DNA of 64,000 nt from the NCBI GenBank assembly GCA_000149265.1, contig CH003296.1:195619-259618 (forward strand), in the 5' to 3' direction. Below the pieces are notes generated by a model, which ran no database searches, was not told the origin of the DNA, and saw only the letters and a list, made by a program, of their open reading frames with translations. Of the stretch, positions 13,401-34,031 are shown in pieces. Made by a program: the position numbers and the translations under genes. The stretch is from Ciona savignyi (taxonomy: Eukaryota > Chordata > Ascidiacea > Phlebobranchia > Cionidae). How positions within the stretch are numbered: the stretch's first letter is position 1; the number at the start of each line of letters is the position of its first letter.

Positions 13401-16400
13401 TATTATTTAAAAAAAAGGTATTAAAATATAATTTAAAAAGTTATTAAAATATAATTTAAAAAAAGTATTAAAATATAATTTAAAAAGGTTTTAAAATATA
13501 AAAGCAATTGGGAACGTCACTTAAAAATTCATGGAAAACTGTCGATTACATTAATATGGGCGGCTACCGGGACCAGGAACTTAGGCCCTAAAAGGCTCGT
13601 TTAATCTGTCGATAAAAGAATTTATACACCCGAAAATTTGTTTTTCTTCTAGTACAAATGGAAAACAAGCAATTTGGAAACAGACATGTCCTGCTGACGT
13701 TCAGACGGACTTACGTCTGAGCCAACGCGAATAAAGTGGCTTAACTTCCAGGTCCCTTTTCCCATACTAATTTAATTAATTGTATGATATGGACGTGTAA
13801 AACGACTGTTGTTTTGTCGTGCATATCCTGTTCTTTACTTTATTTAATAAAAAGCGGGTTTACAGGGGTATTGACACAAAAACTAAAATAAATAATAGTT
13901 ATTAAACTAACTGTAAATGTGAATTGATTTGTTGTTTCTGCAAGCATAAACTCAAAGGTGGATTTCCCGCGATATTTTAAAAGATAGGTTAAATGACTGA
14001 TTTTAGTTATTCGCGAGTTAGAATGAAGACTTATGATAGGTTAATTTTAGCTTAATTAGAACATTAAAGTCAGTTGAGTAAACGGGGCTTTCTGAAAAAT
14101 GGTTTCATGGTGGGTGTGGGGTATTCGAAACGTTTTTGTTCACCTTGAAATTTACTATCGATTTGTATTGGTTTTACGTGTTTATCTGTTTTATATTGCC
14201 GAAGCTATTATAATGTTAGGCCTTGCCGATAAACATAATTTTTTTTTATATATATTTGTTTATCCGAGCCAAGCTTCGAACCCATAATGGGATCGTTACT
14301 TGAACCTTTTTTTAATGGAGTCGGTACACGATATCGGTTGCGTTAACCATTCGGCCACACGTCCGTACACAATTTTGTATTGTACGATTGCACCCTACCA
14401 CGAGCGGTATATAATAGAGAGTCCATTGCTGTTAGCATTCATGTACATATGTGATACTTTCTGAATGATCAGTGCCCAGACGGTGCCGATGTAAAAGGTT
14501 AAATTAATCTTAAAACAACCCGAATAACAGATTTTTATGTTTATTTACCAAGCTTAGTTTTAAACCCATATTGGGTTCGTTGCTGAGGCCGTTTTTTTTT
14601 ATGTAAGTCTGTATATGTATCGGTCGCGTAAACCATTCAGCCACACGACCGTACTCACAATTAACAGAATAAAACAATAATGCTGGTATATATCGCATAT
14701 TAACGTAAAGAAAAGCACTTAGGAGGAGGATAGAATGTTCATGTTTATCCCCGTGGATGGGAAAACCAACGGGGCTAACACACGGGCAATCGTCAGATCA
14801 CCTCGCGCCTACCGTCGGGTTACCTGAGACCAGTTTCGCACCTGCAACTTTTCGATTGAAAGGCGACGCACTTAACCGCCAGGCTAACCGGCCGTACAAA
14901 CTTACTTGCAGAAGAGGAATGTGCAAGTTCTCTGTGAGCGACTGAACTGTCCATGCAGCTGAACAAGACACGGTTGTTACTATCGAAGTAACTCCAATTT
15001 TCGTTAAGTCACAAGCTGTAAAAATAGCAAGTCGGTTAACAAGATTTGAAGTTTAAAAACATTTAAGGTCTTAAGTGGGGAATAATCTGGACATAGATTA
15101 TTCCAGTCAAAGAGTATTAAATGGGCCATGCAGAATGCTATGCCAATATTAAATGTCCACACTGAAATACTTTAAGAAATAAGCAAGAAGAGATAACTAA
15201 TTCGCTGTATAAAGTTGATTGATGGTAATAAAATTTGTATGATACGTTTCGGTAGAAATATTTTTTTCTCGTTTTTGACTAATTTAATGCGAATAAATTT
15301 ATTCTCACTTTTTACTTAAATTAAACATGTTGTATTTTCACCAATTACGATATTCGTGGCAACCTTATACTACACCGGGGGAAGTAGCTTAAAAATGACT
15401 TAAAACATATAAACAAAAATCTTTATGTTATATCGACCAAAACGTTAACATTTTGTTGTGGAAATGCGTTAATTTCTATCCCTGTAGTAATATGTACAGG
15501 TTTTCAGACAGTTATTTTATGCCCTGTAATCAACTGTAATCATGCCCGCATGTGTGTAATAATCATTTACTTTGGTATGTAACATTCTTTGCGTACATTT
15601 CGTGCTTTATAACCGGACGTGTTTCGCTTTAATTTCATTCACTACTATTCACCACCAAGTACCTCCAATACACGAATACAACATATTGCTCACCATTGGT
15701 AAGAGCGCTGAGAGAATCCCTTCGAGTGATATTGCGTGAGAGGTAAATCAAACGCGATCTCGGCAGAGTCCACTCCCCAGAATTCACAGCGTCCACTGCA
15801 ACCCTCAATGCACGAGATTCATTCGCACCCTCGTTTTCAAAGACAGCACCTGCGTTTAGAATTCCTTGATTTGTGGCCGATGCTATACTTTTGTGGTATT
15901 GTGGTGATGCTATAAATTGTTCACCTTAAATCAAACCAAACTATGAGTGATACTGTAACATATTCTAAACCTAATAAAAAGTTCAGTTTATTAAAAACTA
16001 CATTAATGTTTTAAATTCAAAACTTCTGTTAGCTTTGAGGATGGGTAATGTGACATTTTTAACCGACCCGAGTTTTGAACCCTAGATGGGCTCGTGACTA
16101 GGACCGTTGTTGTATAGAGTAGGTATATGTATCGGTCGCGTTAACCATTCGGCCACACGACCGTTGAGCTAATGCGACAATCGCCCCGTCTTATTTCTTG
16201 TCGTGTGTCCCCTTCGTGTATGTATTTCTTTATATCCATACGAACCTATATCCTATCCTATCCTTACCTCACTCTCTTATTATTTACAGTCATCTGTATC
16301 ATGAAGATACAATACAAGAAACAAGGAGATAGGATATTCATGTTATCCCCGTGAATGGGAAAACCAAGGGGTTTAACACACGGACAATCGTCAGATTACC

Positions 16401-18434
16401 TCGCGCCCACCGTCGGGTTACCCGAGCTATTGCAGTGTGTTGTATATGATAGATACGTTTCTTCAATTTGGTAAAACCCATTAATTCACTGGATTCAGAC
16501 AATGTCCGTTAAGTGCCTTGCCAAAGGACACAATCGACTAGCTAGCGACCAGTTTCGCACCGGCAACCTTTCAATGGAGAGGCGTCACACTAAACCACCA
16601 GACTAACCGGTTTGAACTTCTGTTTTTTTATTTGTGTGTCGAATGGCTTTCCTTCACCCAAGTGTTTTGCAAATTACTGGAAGTTTTTTAAACTTTGAGC
16701 TTAAAGAAGACATAGTTAAAACAGTAGACAGTAAGCATATCTAAAGCCGCCGTAGGTTAATTCCACAGTATAAATAACCCTTGTTGGGCCTTGGATTAAA
16801 TTCAATAGTCCGTAGAGGTAAAAAGGCTAGGAATCGCTGTTCTAGACCATGCCAGTTAACAATCTAATAATCATAAAATAGTTGTCGGTTGGGGAAATAA
16901 AGGACCCGATCGGACAATCCTATCTTATTCAAAAAAGATAACAATAAAAGCGTAATGAAATCAATATACTTCCATTTCGATTCAAAAGAAACCATATCTA
17001 GGTAATTTTCGTTGCCGATAGGTAGCTATCGATTGTGACAGAGGTTAGAATATTGCAAACCCGTCGCATTTATCATTATATTTATTAAAATACCCCATGA
17101 TGGATTTTCAAAGGCTCATTATCTGTCAACCAGAGAAGAAATTGGAATTGAACGAAGGAAACAAAGTATATGATTAAAAAGTAATAAAGATTTGGCTCTT
17201 TCAGGATGTGCATGTTAAGCTGGCCTTCGTAAGGTCATAGTCGATTAAACTCTGGCGTATCGATCATGAGAAGATTTAATATGAGACTTACAATATTGCT
17301 TGATTAATTATGCATGATCTGATAACACGAAAAGCAAAAATGTCAAAATGGCAAGAATTTTGTAAAACAGGACAGCTTGCCGTCGATACGACAAAAAGGA
17401 AAGAGATTTTATTTATCTTCGTTAGGTCTACTTACCTATTCCGTTGGCTTTAAGTCGATAACACGGTTAAAGCGTCTACCTTTCTTATATTGAGTTTTAT
17501 TGAACACGGTTACAAAAATAACTCAAAGCAATAGAAACGTATAGAGTTTCTTATTTTGCTTTACGAAAATGCTTTGCAGCCAATTAAGCTATAAATTGTT
17601 TTGTTGCCTTATGACAGTAGGGTCATGCATAATTATAGGTGATTAAAAAACTGACAGAAATGCCACAAACAAACTTGAATGAGCATATAAGGATGTTCAA
17701 GCTATGTCGTGTGTACGCTATAACACAAATATTGGGCATAACGTAAGGCATCATTAGAGCCCCATGTAATTATACTGAATATGATACTTATATTTACAAA
17801 CTTTCAGGCGGAATTAGGATACGATATTCCTTTGTTAAGATTAGGAATGCTACTTTTTCAACTGGACCGGTTAAAATGGTGGTGGCCGCTATAACATTTG
17901 AAGTCATCTATTGGCTTGCCCGTAGTAGGGTTACCTGGGCTATTACAATGTGTTATAATAAGCTCAAGTACGTCGATGCTCGACTATACGTATATATGTT
18001 ACAATATTATCTTGATGCGTGATTTCGGTGCGTGAATTGATTAGTAATTACCTGTCGCCTTTATCTGTATACTTCCCGCTAAAACCGTTAGACTTTACCG
18101 TCTATTTGCTTTTATATGTGACCTGTTGTAGTGTGTTTGAAAGGAGTTGTGATTTTTCTGCTGGTTACATCAATACAAGCATTATATGCATATCGTTAAG
18201 AACTGCTGACTACAGGTTATCGAAAACCCTGTCTAAAAGTGTAACATATATATATATATTCACAAAAATGTCTTGTGTATCCACGAAAATGCAAATAACG
18301 CAGGCTAAATCAGGTTTAACCTAAGATAAATGAAGACCTAATCCGCAGATCATCTTACCTATCCGTATATCCAGCGTGGCAGTTCCAGTTTCAATCAAGC
18401 AGCATAGCAGTAACACAAACGCCTCTTGTCGCAT
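1408..18434 (-). CDS. GRID-like: Delta-type ionotropic glutamate receptor (GluD-like), 20 exons
   Basis: Exons from the N-terminus: 18434-18359, 15864-15694, 15015-14906, 13144-13000, 12390-12155, 11595-11441, 10677-10565, 10208-10027, 9574-9461, 8983-8888, 8050-7859, 7598-7435, 7380-7323, 6823-6443, 5588-5435, 4703-4583, 4128-4005, 3392-3282, 3207-3089, 1780-1408. They sum to 3195 nt (1064 aa plus stop) with every splice phase compatible. The first exon gives a signal peptide. Residues about 25-430 form the amino-terminal domain, and the ligand-binding halves flank the pore. RYMDYSVG, SYTANLAAFLTV and KGYGFALPHGSPYRD are delta-type signatures. TM1 lies in 7323-7380, the pore loop (LMQQG) and TM3 in 6443-6823, and TM4 in 3282-3392. 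The protein ends in SSV, a class I PDZ ligand. It is probably a synaptic membrane protein gated or modulated by glycine/D-serine-like ligands (inference). The least certain joints are exons 6-7 and 18-19. Confidence 0.9.
2156..2387 (-). mobile_element. SINE-A lacking its tRNA-like head
   Basis: Tail and body are present; the copy breaks off after the central domain. Confidence 0.85.
2594..2788 (-). mobile_element. SINE-A fragment
   Basis: Tail and body with a small deletion; head absent. Confidence 0.82.
2928..3040 (+). mobile_element. Palindromic MITE, left half only
   Basis: The left end and TCTCAACCCCAGTAC are recognisable; the right end is missing. It lies in the last GluD-like intron. 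Confidence 0.55.
3826..3924 (-). mobile_element. SINE-B (family definition)
   Basis: A tRNA-like element of about 105 bp. In sense it has a box A-like TGGCCGAATGGTTAACGCG, a middle ATACATATACCGAC, a box B-like ATGGGTTCGAAACTTGG and an A-rich end after CTCGGTAAAA. The boxes fit an RNA polymerase III promoter. Confidence 0.88.
4216..4390 (+). mobile_element. SINE-A, 3' half
   Basis: Starts in the central domain and ends in the CCTATCC tail; 85 nt downstream of GluD-like exon 17's acceptor on the opposite strand. Confidence 0.85.
4708..4768 (-). mobile_element. SINE-A tail fragment at GluD-like exon 16 acceptor
   Basis: In the gene's direction, the SINE tail AAATATCCTATGATTTCCAG ends exactly in the 3' splice site of exon 16 (exon starts at 4703). 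Confidence 0.82.
5096..5384 (+). mobile_element. SINE-A, near full length
   Basis: All segments from tRNA-like head to tail are present; it lies antisense to the GluD-like gene, 50 nt beyond the exon 15 donor. Confidence 0.88.
5846..6018 (+). mobile_element. SINE-A with internal deletion
   Basis: The head is joined directly to the ACACAACACACTGC body; the central domain is lost. Confidence 0.85.
6443..6823 (-). CDS. GRID-like: GluD-like exon 14: pore loop, TM2/TM3 and start of S2
   Basis: This 381-nt exon of 127 codons has both boundaries in phase 0. It encodes FWFAYSSLMQQG, where a genomic Gln occupies the Q/R site, then WWLFTLFVISSYTANLAAF, the M3 gating helix that is nearly invariant in ionotropic glutamate receptors. 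RLDSPIRSIRDLAFQ and SYGTVKDTSIF follow; both resemble delta receptors more than AMPA or kainate receptors. The acceptor is at 6824-6825 and the donor GTGAGT begins at 6442. Confidence 0.92.
6901..7049 (+). mobile_element. SINE-A, 5' half
   Basis: Head and central domain, then breaks off after GTGGGTTCTA. Confidence 0.85.
7195..7306 (-). mobile_element. SINE-B
   Basis: Both promoter boxes recognisable; 16 nt from the GluD-like exon 13 donor. Confidence 0.85.
7435..8050 (-). CDS. GRID-like: GluD-like exons 11-12: ligand-binding S1 segment
   Basis: Exon 11 (8050-7859) encodes EHPFVIIS, then FHGFAIDLLDALADRVGFQY and NGTWTGLIGDV. Exon 12 (7598-7435) encodes KADMSVAAMTITADREVVVD and RRYMDYSVGIVIKKP. 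The Arg in TITADRE is the residue that holds the ligand carboxylate across the family. The intron between the exons (7599-7858) contains a minisatellite. Confidence 0.9.
7681..7838 (+). repeat. G/T-skewed minisatellite of about 32 bp
   Basis: Tandem units of GGGGTTAAGTTAAAGAGG followed by GTTATGTTGTAAA, about four full copies plus degenerate ends, fill the intron between GluD-like exons 11 and 12. Confidence 0.85.
8163..8337 (-). mobile_element. SINE-A with central deletion
   Basis: Tail and body join to the head; the CCTTGGGCAAGG block is missing. Confidence 0.83.
8550..8827 (-). mobile_element. SINE-A, near full length
   Basis: All segments present; mild divergence. Confidence 0.88.
9209..9412 (-). 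mobile_element. SINE-A lacking the head
   Basis: Tail to central domain; ends 48 nt before GluD-like exon 9's donor side. Confidence 0.85.
9619..9910 (+). mobile_element. SINE-A, near full length
   Basis: Head CCGACCGGTTAGTCTGG to tail AATATCCTATTC. Confidence 0.9.
11128..11412 (+). mobile_element. SINE-A, near full length
   Basis: Complete apart from a short deletion before the tail. Confidence 0.9.
11755..12042 (+). mobile_element. SINE-A, near full length
   Basis: Complete; tail AATATCCTATG. Confidence 0.9.
12413..12703 (-). mobile_element. SINE-A, near full length, tail facing GluD-like exon 5
   Basis: Complete; in the gene's direction the tail ends 22 nt before the exon 5 3' splice site, so it contributes the branch/pyrimidine region. 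Confidence 0.9.
13180..13505 (+). repeat. AT-rich minisatellite (TATTAAAATATAATTTAAAA type)
   Basis: About 14 units of 22-24 bp with variable A runs lie in the GluD-like intron 3. The plus strand is strongly A-rich. Confidence 0.88.
14250..14369 (-). mobile_element. SINE-B
   Basis: Complete; GluD-like intron 3. Confidence 0.85.
14535..14655 (-). mobile_element. SINE-B
   Basis: Complete; same intron as the copy at 14250. Confidence 0.85.
14727..14897 (-). mobile_element. SINE-A with large internal deletion
   Basis: Tail and first body part join directly to the head; ends 8 nt before the GluD-like exon 3 boundary at 14906. Confidence 0.85.
16056..16166 (-). mobile_element. SINE-B
   Basis: Complete; GluD-like intron 1. 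Confidence 0.86.
16326..16613 (-). mobile_element. SINE-A, near full length
   Basis: All segments present. Confidence 0.9.
16614..18358. other. GluD-like intron 1, featureless part
   Basis: No exon, SINE or tandem repeat recognised; could hold regulatory sequence. Confidence 0.5.
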
Positions 18435-19874
18435 CTTTTTATGCAGTTTTATAATTTAATCAGAATACGGCTTTGTATATACCTCATTAACCTTAAAAAG
18501 GCTATCTTAGAACTTAAAATGTACTCGTACACCACAAAGTTTTTGCTCGCACTCATACAAGTGCCCACCTTAATATGACTGACTGCACTATGTACTTTCC
18601 TGGTCCGTTATTTTATAATAACTTATAGTATTGTTATACGCTCCAACTAATCCCGTTTTCATCTGTCTTTTCTTAGACGGCCGACAAGATCTCTTGGGAA
18701 TCGAAGCAAAATCAACGCCAAATTAAACATGATTTGCGATTTGCCACAACGACATTCATAATACGTTTGGCAAGACAGTTTTTCCTTTAATGCATTAATT
18801 TCAATTAGCTGTGTTTGTTACCGAAACTCCGCCGTTGAGACTTAATTGAATAAAAGCTTTTCGCAATCGAATATGCGGGATATCTCTGCGCGCGACAAAT
18901 GAAAATCGCATTAACGTCTCGATGCGCGTCTATTTCTATTAAGGAAGCGACATACGACTTTCCAAGCAACCCATTCGATTTTCTTTATCTTCATTCGATT
19001 TTCTCTATCTAATCGTTTCCTTTCTAGGTCACGGCCAAAATTATATGAAATTCTATCAGAAGTTCTTATTTTAGCAGCACGATCAGGATCGCACAGTTTA
19101 ATCTTAGTCGATATCCTCGCTTATCTAATCAATATACTTAATGGGATAAAAGTTTAGTGTGTAGCCAAACTTAAATACCAATTTTGTTTCATAATTTTTC
19201 GTCAGATATGTTTTTGTGATATGTGAATCAATTTTACATTGTTTCATCTATAAAATAACCGTAAAAACATTGTCATTATTGGCGCCATTTCATCGATTAA
19301 TATAATGTAAAAATAGCATTCTAATTACGTAGAAAAGGCGAGGTCTTCTTTTCGCTCTAATCATTTTGACGTGAGTTTGTTATAAATCTTTGGATAATTG
19401 CCACCAAAATTAGTTTATTACATTTAATCAAGTCTCTGGTGAGCAATATAAAAGCGTCGACGTATTTTTGTGCTGCACTAATCCAGTTATCACCCTGCTC
19501 GCGCGCGTACATTCTTATATCATTGGTGCAAGCCTATACCTGACTCTACTAAATTGACGCTGTACATTCCAGGAAGCGTCCAACCAATTATTCTCCATGT
19601 TTCCCCAATGAAAACTAACCTCAAATAAAGGGGTGTCACTCAAAATCCTGTCACAGAAAGTCTTGGATTTTTTCACAATTTTAAAATCAATGGGTATTTA
19701 ATAATTCTACCACAATAAAATGCCTAAAATGCAAGAAAATAGTCGCTAATCTGTTATATTCTTGGGCTTTTTGGAGTTTCCCAGGCGTAATTTTTCACAT
19801 TTTGTCACTGTATCTAAAACATAACACTTTAATAACATAATCTATAACATAATCTATAACATATTCTATAACAG

Positions 19875-19950
19875 GGGTCGGCAACCTTTTCATAGTCGTG
19901 GGCCAAAACCAAACTCAACATGATCTCGACGGGCCGTAATAAATTTCTCA
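19875..19950. mobile_element. Truncated hAT-like MITE end
   Basis: CAGGGGTCGGCAACC is followed by GTGGGCC and GGGCCGT motifs like those in the 22349 family; no matching second end found. Confidence 0.4.
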
Positions 19951-20473
19951 ACTCCACATCAAACTTATCTACGTTTTGATAACATTTTAAGATTGCAAAA
20001 TCAATTAGAAAAATATATGTTTACTACCTATTATCTATCGTACAGGACTTTAGTTAGTAAAGAACACGATGCAAACACACATGAAATAGCAAAAACGATG
20101 TCTGTTGTGTCATAATGTTACATGTCACAATATGTGTCATAATGTCATAATATTACAATTGGATTACTTCTACTCTCATTAATGCGAATGCCAACAAACA
20201 CACACACTTATTATTCCGAAGGGAACCCATAACTATTAAAACCTGGATAGTGACCAGTAAACATATCGAATTGGGGTATTTCATTTAGAACCGCAGTAGG
20301 TACAAATATATTTATACTGTATATATATACTAGAAACTTTGGTATGAGGTGAGTCTGAAGCTGTGTGGTTGGTCCGTTTATGTGCCTTCCGTTCTTCTTT
20401 CTCCGCCTTGGTGCATAACACAGCTGATAACTGGTCACCACTGCCAACTCAAAGCTAATTGTGCAATAAATTT

Positions 20474-20591
20474 TATTTTTTTTAGCGAGCTAAGTTTCGA
20501 ACCCATGATGGAATCGTTACTAGGACCGTTTTTTGTATAAGAGTTGGTATATGTATCGGTCGCGTTAACCATTTGGCCACCCGACCGTACA
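20474..20591 (-). mobile_element. SINE-B
   Basis: Complete; intergenic between GluD-like and RBPJ. Confidence 0.86.
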
Positions 20592-20716
20592 AATTGTGCA
20601 ATAAATTAATTTATACTTAATTCTCTGGTAGTCGGACGCCCACTAGCGCACAGGAGTAGTTATGGCGATGAAGTTGTGTCGACGTGTTCGTATGTCTTTC
20701 TGCTACTGTCTGGATA

Positions 20717-21412
20717 TGATAGGGTAGGATATTCACGTTTATCGCCGTGAATGGTAAACCTAAGGGGGTTAATACACGGGCAATCGCCAGATCACCTCAC
20801 GCCCACCGTCGGGTTATCGGAGCTATTGCAGTGTGTTGTGTACGATTCATACGTTCCTTCAATTTGGTAGAACCCATTAATCCGCTGGGTTCAGGCTGTT
20901 AATGCGAGAGTTTTTGTTGATGTAGATTATTATTTCCCGTTTTCTGTGACGTAATTATTTTCTCTCATTTCCTTTTTTATCCTTTGTTCTCCTTGTTTTT
21001 GTACACGTGTAAGGCGTGGCTTTAGTTAATTTCTTCAGTATTTTCGGTGACCTTTTTAGTTGTACGTGAGAGTCCGTGGTGAAACGACCAAAAGCGTTGA
21101 ATAGTCAAAACGATTGTAATAGATAGAGAGAAAGTTAATCTGTAGTGAACGGATTGACCTATACCTAATCCCCCAAACTCAGGTATTTAATTTATGTTCT
21201 TTTGTGTTCATTATTCATTGTTTCGTATTATTTATATTGTGTTCATTTGTTTCAGTTACCGCATTTCGATAAACTTCTGTGGAGAAAAGCGCGTAACTGC
21301 TAAGGGGCAATAGAGCCAATTCAGAACACAGGCAATGTCAGTTAAGTGCCTTGCCTACACAACCGACTAGCTAGCGACCAGTTTCGCACCTGCAACCTTT
21401 CGGCTGAATGCT
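20717..21412 (-). mobile_element. SINE-A split by a solo LTR
   Basis: SINE segments 20717-20896 and 21329-21412 become continuous once the LTR and one CAGGC copy are removed. Confidence 0.88.
20897..21328. mobile_element. Solo LTR, 432 bp, inserted in a SINE-A
   Basis: It starts TGTTAATG and ends AGAACA, so it has TG..CA ends with TGTT/AACA terminal inverted repeats. The 5-bp duplication CAGGC occurs at 20892-20896 and 21329-21333, interrupting a SINE-A. No internal retroelement genes are present. Confidence 0.85.
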
Positions 21413-21933
21413 ATTCATTTTTATGTATGCATGAGATTTTCTGTAACTGTCTTTTTTGTATTAAATAAAAGAAATTGTGAAATTAGTATTTGATTAAAGG
21501 TCTGATTCTAAGAATGTATTTATATTAGTTTAACAAGTTAAAGTTACCAAACAGGTTAGAGTTACCAGAACCTATGTAGTGTTTGTTTACTGTTAAATTG
21601 GTATTGTGACGCAGGGTACGTGGCAATTTCAGATCACGGCAGACAATACATCTCCAGTTACCAAAACTGTGTTCTTGATGTAAGTTATTTTAACCCTTCG
21701 GTTGCACTTTTCATTCGCGTGTCATCGAATTCAAAGACTCGTAAACCGATACAGCATTCAACACTGAGCGTGGGCAAGTCGTCAGCCCTACTTTCCGGTC
21801 CAAACTATGGGATTATATTTCACTGACAGCTGAGTTTATCACTACCAGTCGGTGATACAGATTCGCAATGACTTTTCGCGAAGGATATTTTAGTCGTATT
21901 TTTTTAACTTAGTAAGAATTATAGCTTTGAACG

Positions 21934-22042
21934 GTCGTGTGGTTAAATGGTTAGCGCGACCTAATCATATACCAATTCCATATATAAAAATCGGACTGAG
22001 TAACGAGGCTATTATGAGATCAAAAGTAAGCCCGGTAAAACA
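21934..22042 (+). mobile_element. SINE-B, diverged, 95 nt upstream of the RBPJ start
   Basis: Box A-like TGGTTAAATGGTTAGCGCG is present; box B is eroded. Confidence 0.75.
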
Positions 22043-22135
22043 ACAGAATTACAGCTTACCAGTAAATTGATCAACAACATTTGTTCAGCAAAAACATGGC
22101 GCAGTCAAAGTAGTTTAGAATTAGTTTAATCCAAG

Positions 22136-33521
<11,386 letters not shown>

Positions 33522-33657
33522 CAAAAATGTTCCCGCGTTCATTTTCACCATGAAATTTAAGTGTTTCATTTTTGTGCAATTTCAAATTTATCTTTTTTTT
33601 TACTTACAGCAGTTCTGGTGTGTGTTTGAAATTTGTTGGCATTTTTTTCAGTTAGCC

Positions 33658-33844
33658 CAGGCATGGGTAACGCACAGCCCGTGGGTCGGGTTCGGTTCGT
33701 GAAGGAATTTTGACCGGCCCACGGCCTGTATCTAACCATACCCTGTAATTAAGATATTGAATACTATTCATGTAATAATCCGGCCCACCAAGAGCTTCAT
33801 TTTCCCACATATAGCCCGCCGACTAGAGAAGTTGCCCACCCCTG
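33658..33844. mobile_element. hAT-like MITE, 187 bp, in the RBPJ 3' UTR region
   Basis: Termini CAGGCATGGGTAAC and GTTGCCCACCCCTG, with a perfect 8-bp duplication AGTTAGCC on both sides. Confidence 0.9.
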
Positions 33845-33897
33845 AGTTAGCCTATACAGCAGATAAAATACATATGTTGAAGTTGGTTGTTTTACTA

Positions 33898-33912
33898 TTT
33901 ATTTCAAATAAA
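33898..33912. promoter_or_regulatory. Two-way poly(A) signal between convergent genes
   Basis: AATAAA on the plus strand (33907-33912) serves RBPJ, and TTTATT (33898-33903) is AATAAA for the minus-strand pseudo-caspase gene. The two hexamers lie 3 bp apart. Confidence 0.6.
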
Positions 33913-34031
33913 TACAACCGAATATGTACATGAAAAAGTGCATTAAACGACACTAAGCAAAACAAGTTTAAAAGTTCGGTGAAGTGTTTTCGACTTATCA
34001 TCATAAATGTATAGATTCGCTCATAGATGTT

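Larger units (their letters stand above)
18435..22135. other. Intergenic region between divergent GluD-like and RBPJ genes
   Basis: 3.7 kb with SINEs, a MITE end and a solo LTR, and about 1.1 kb of unique sequence next to the GluD-like start. It must contain both promoters; I could not place a TATA box or initiator with confidence. Confidence 0.6.
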
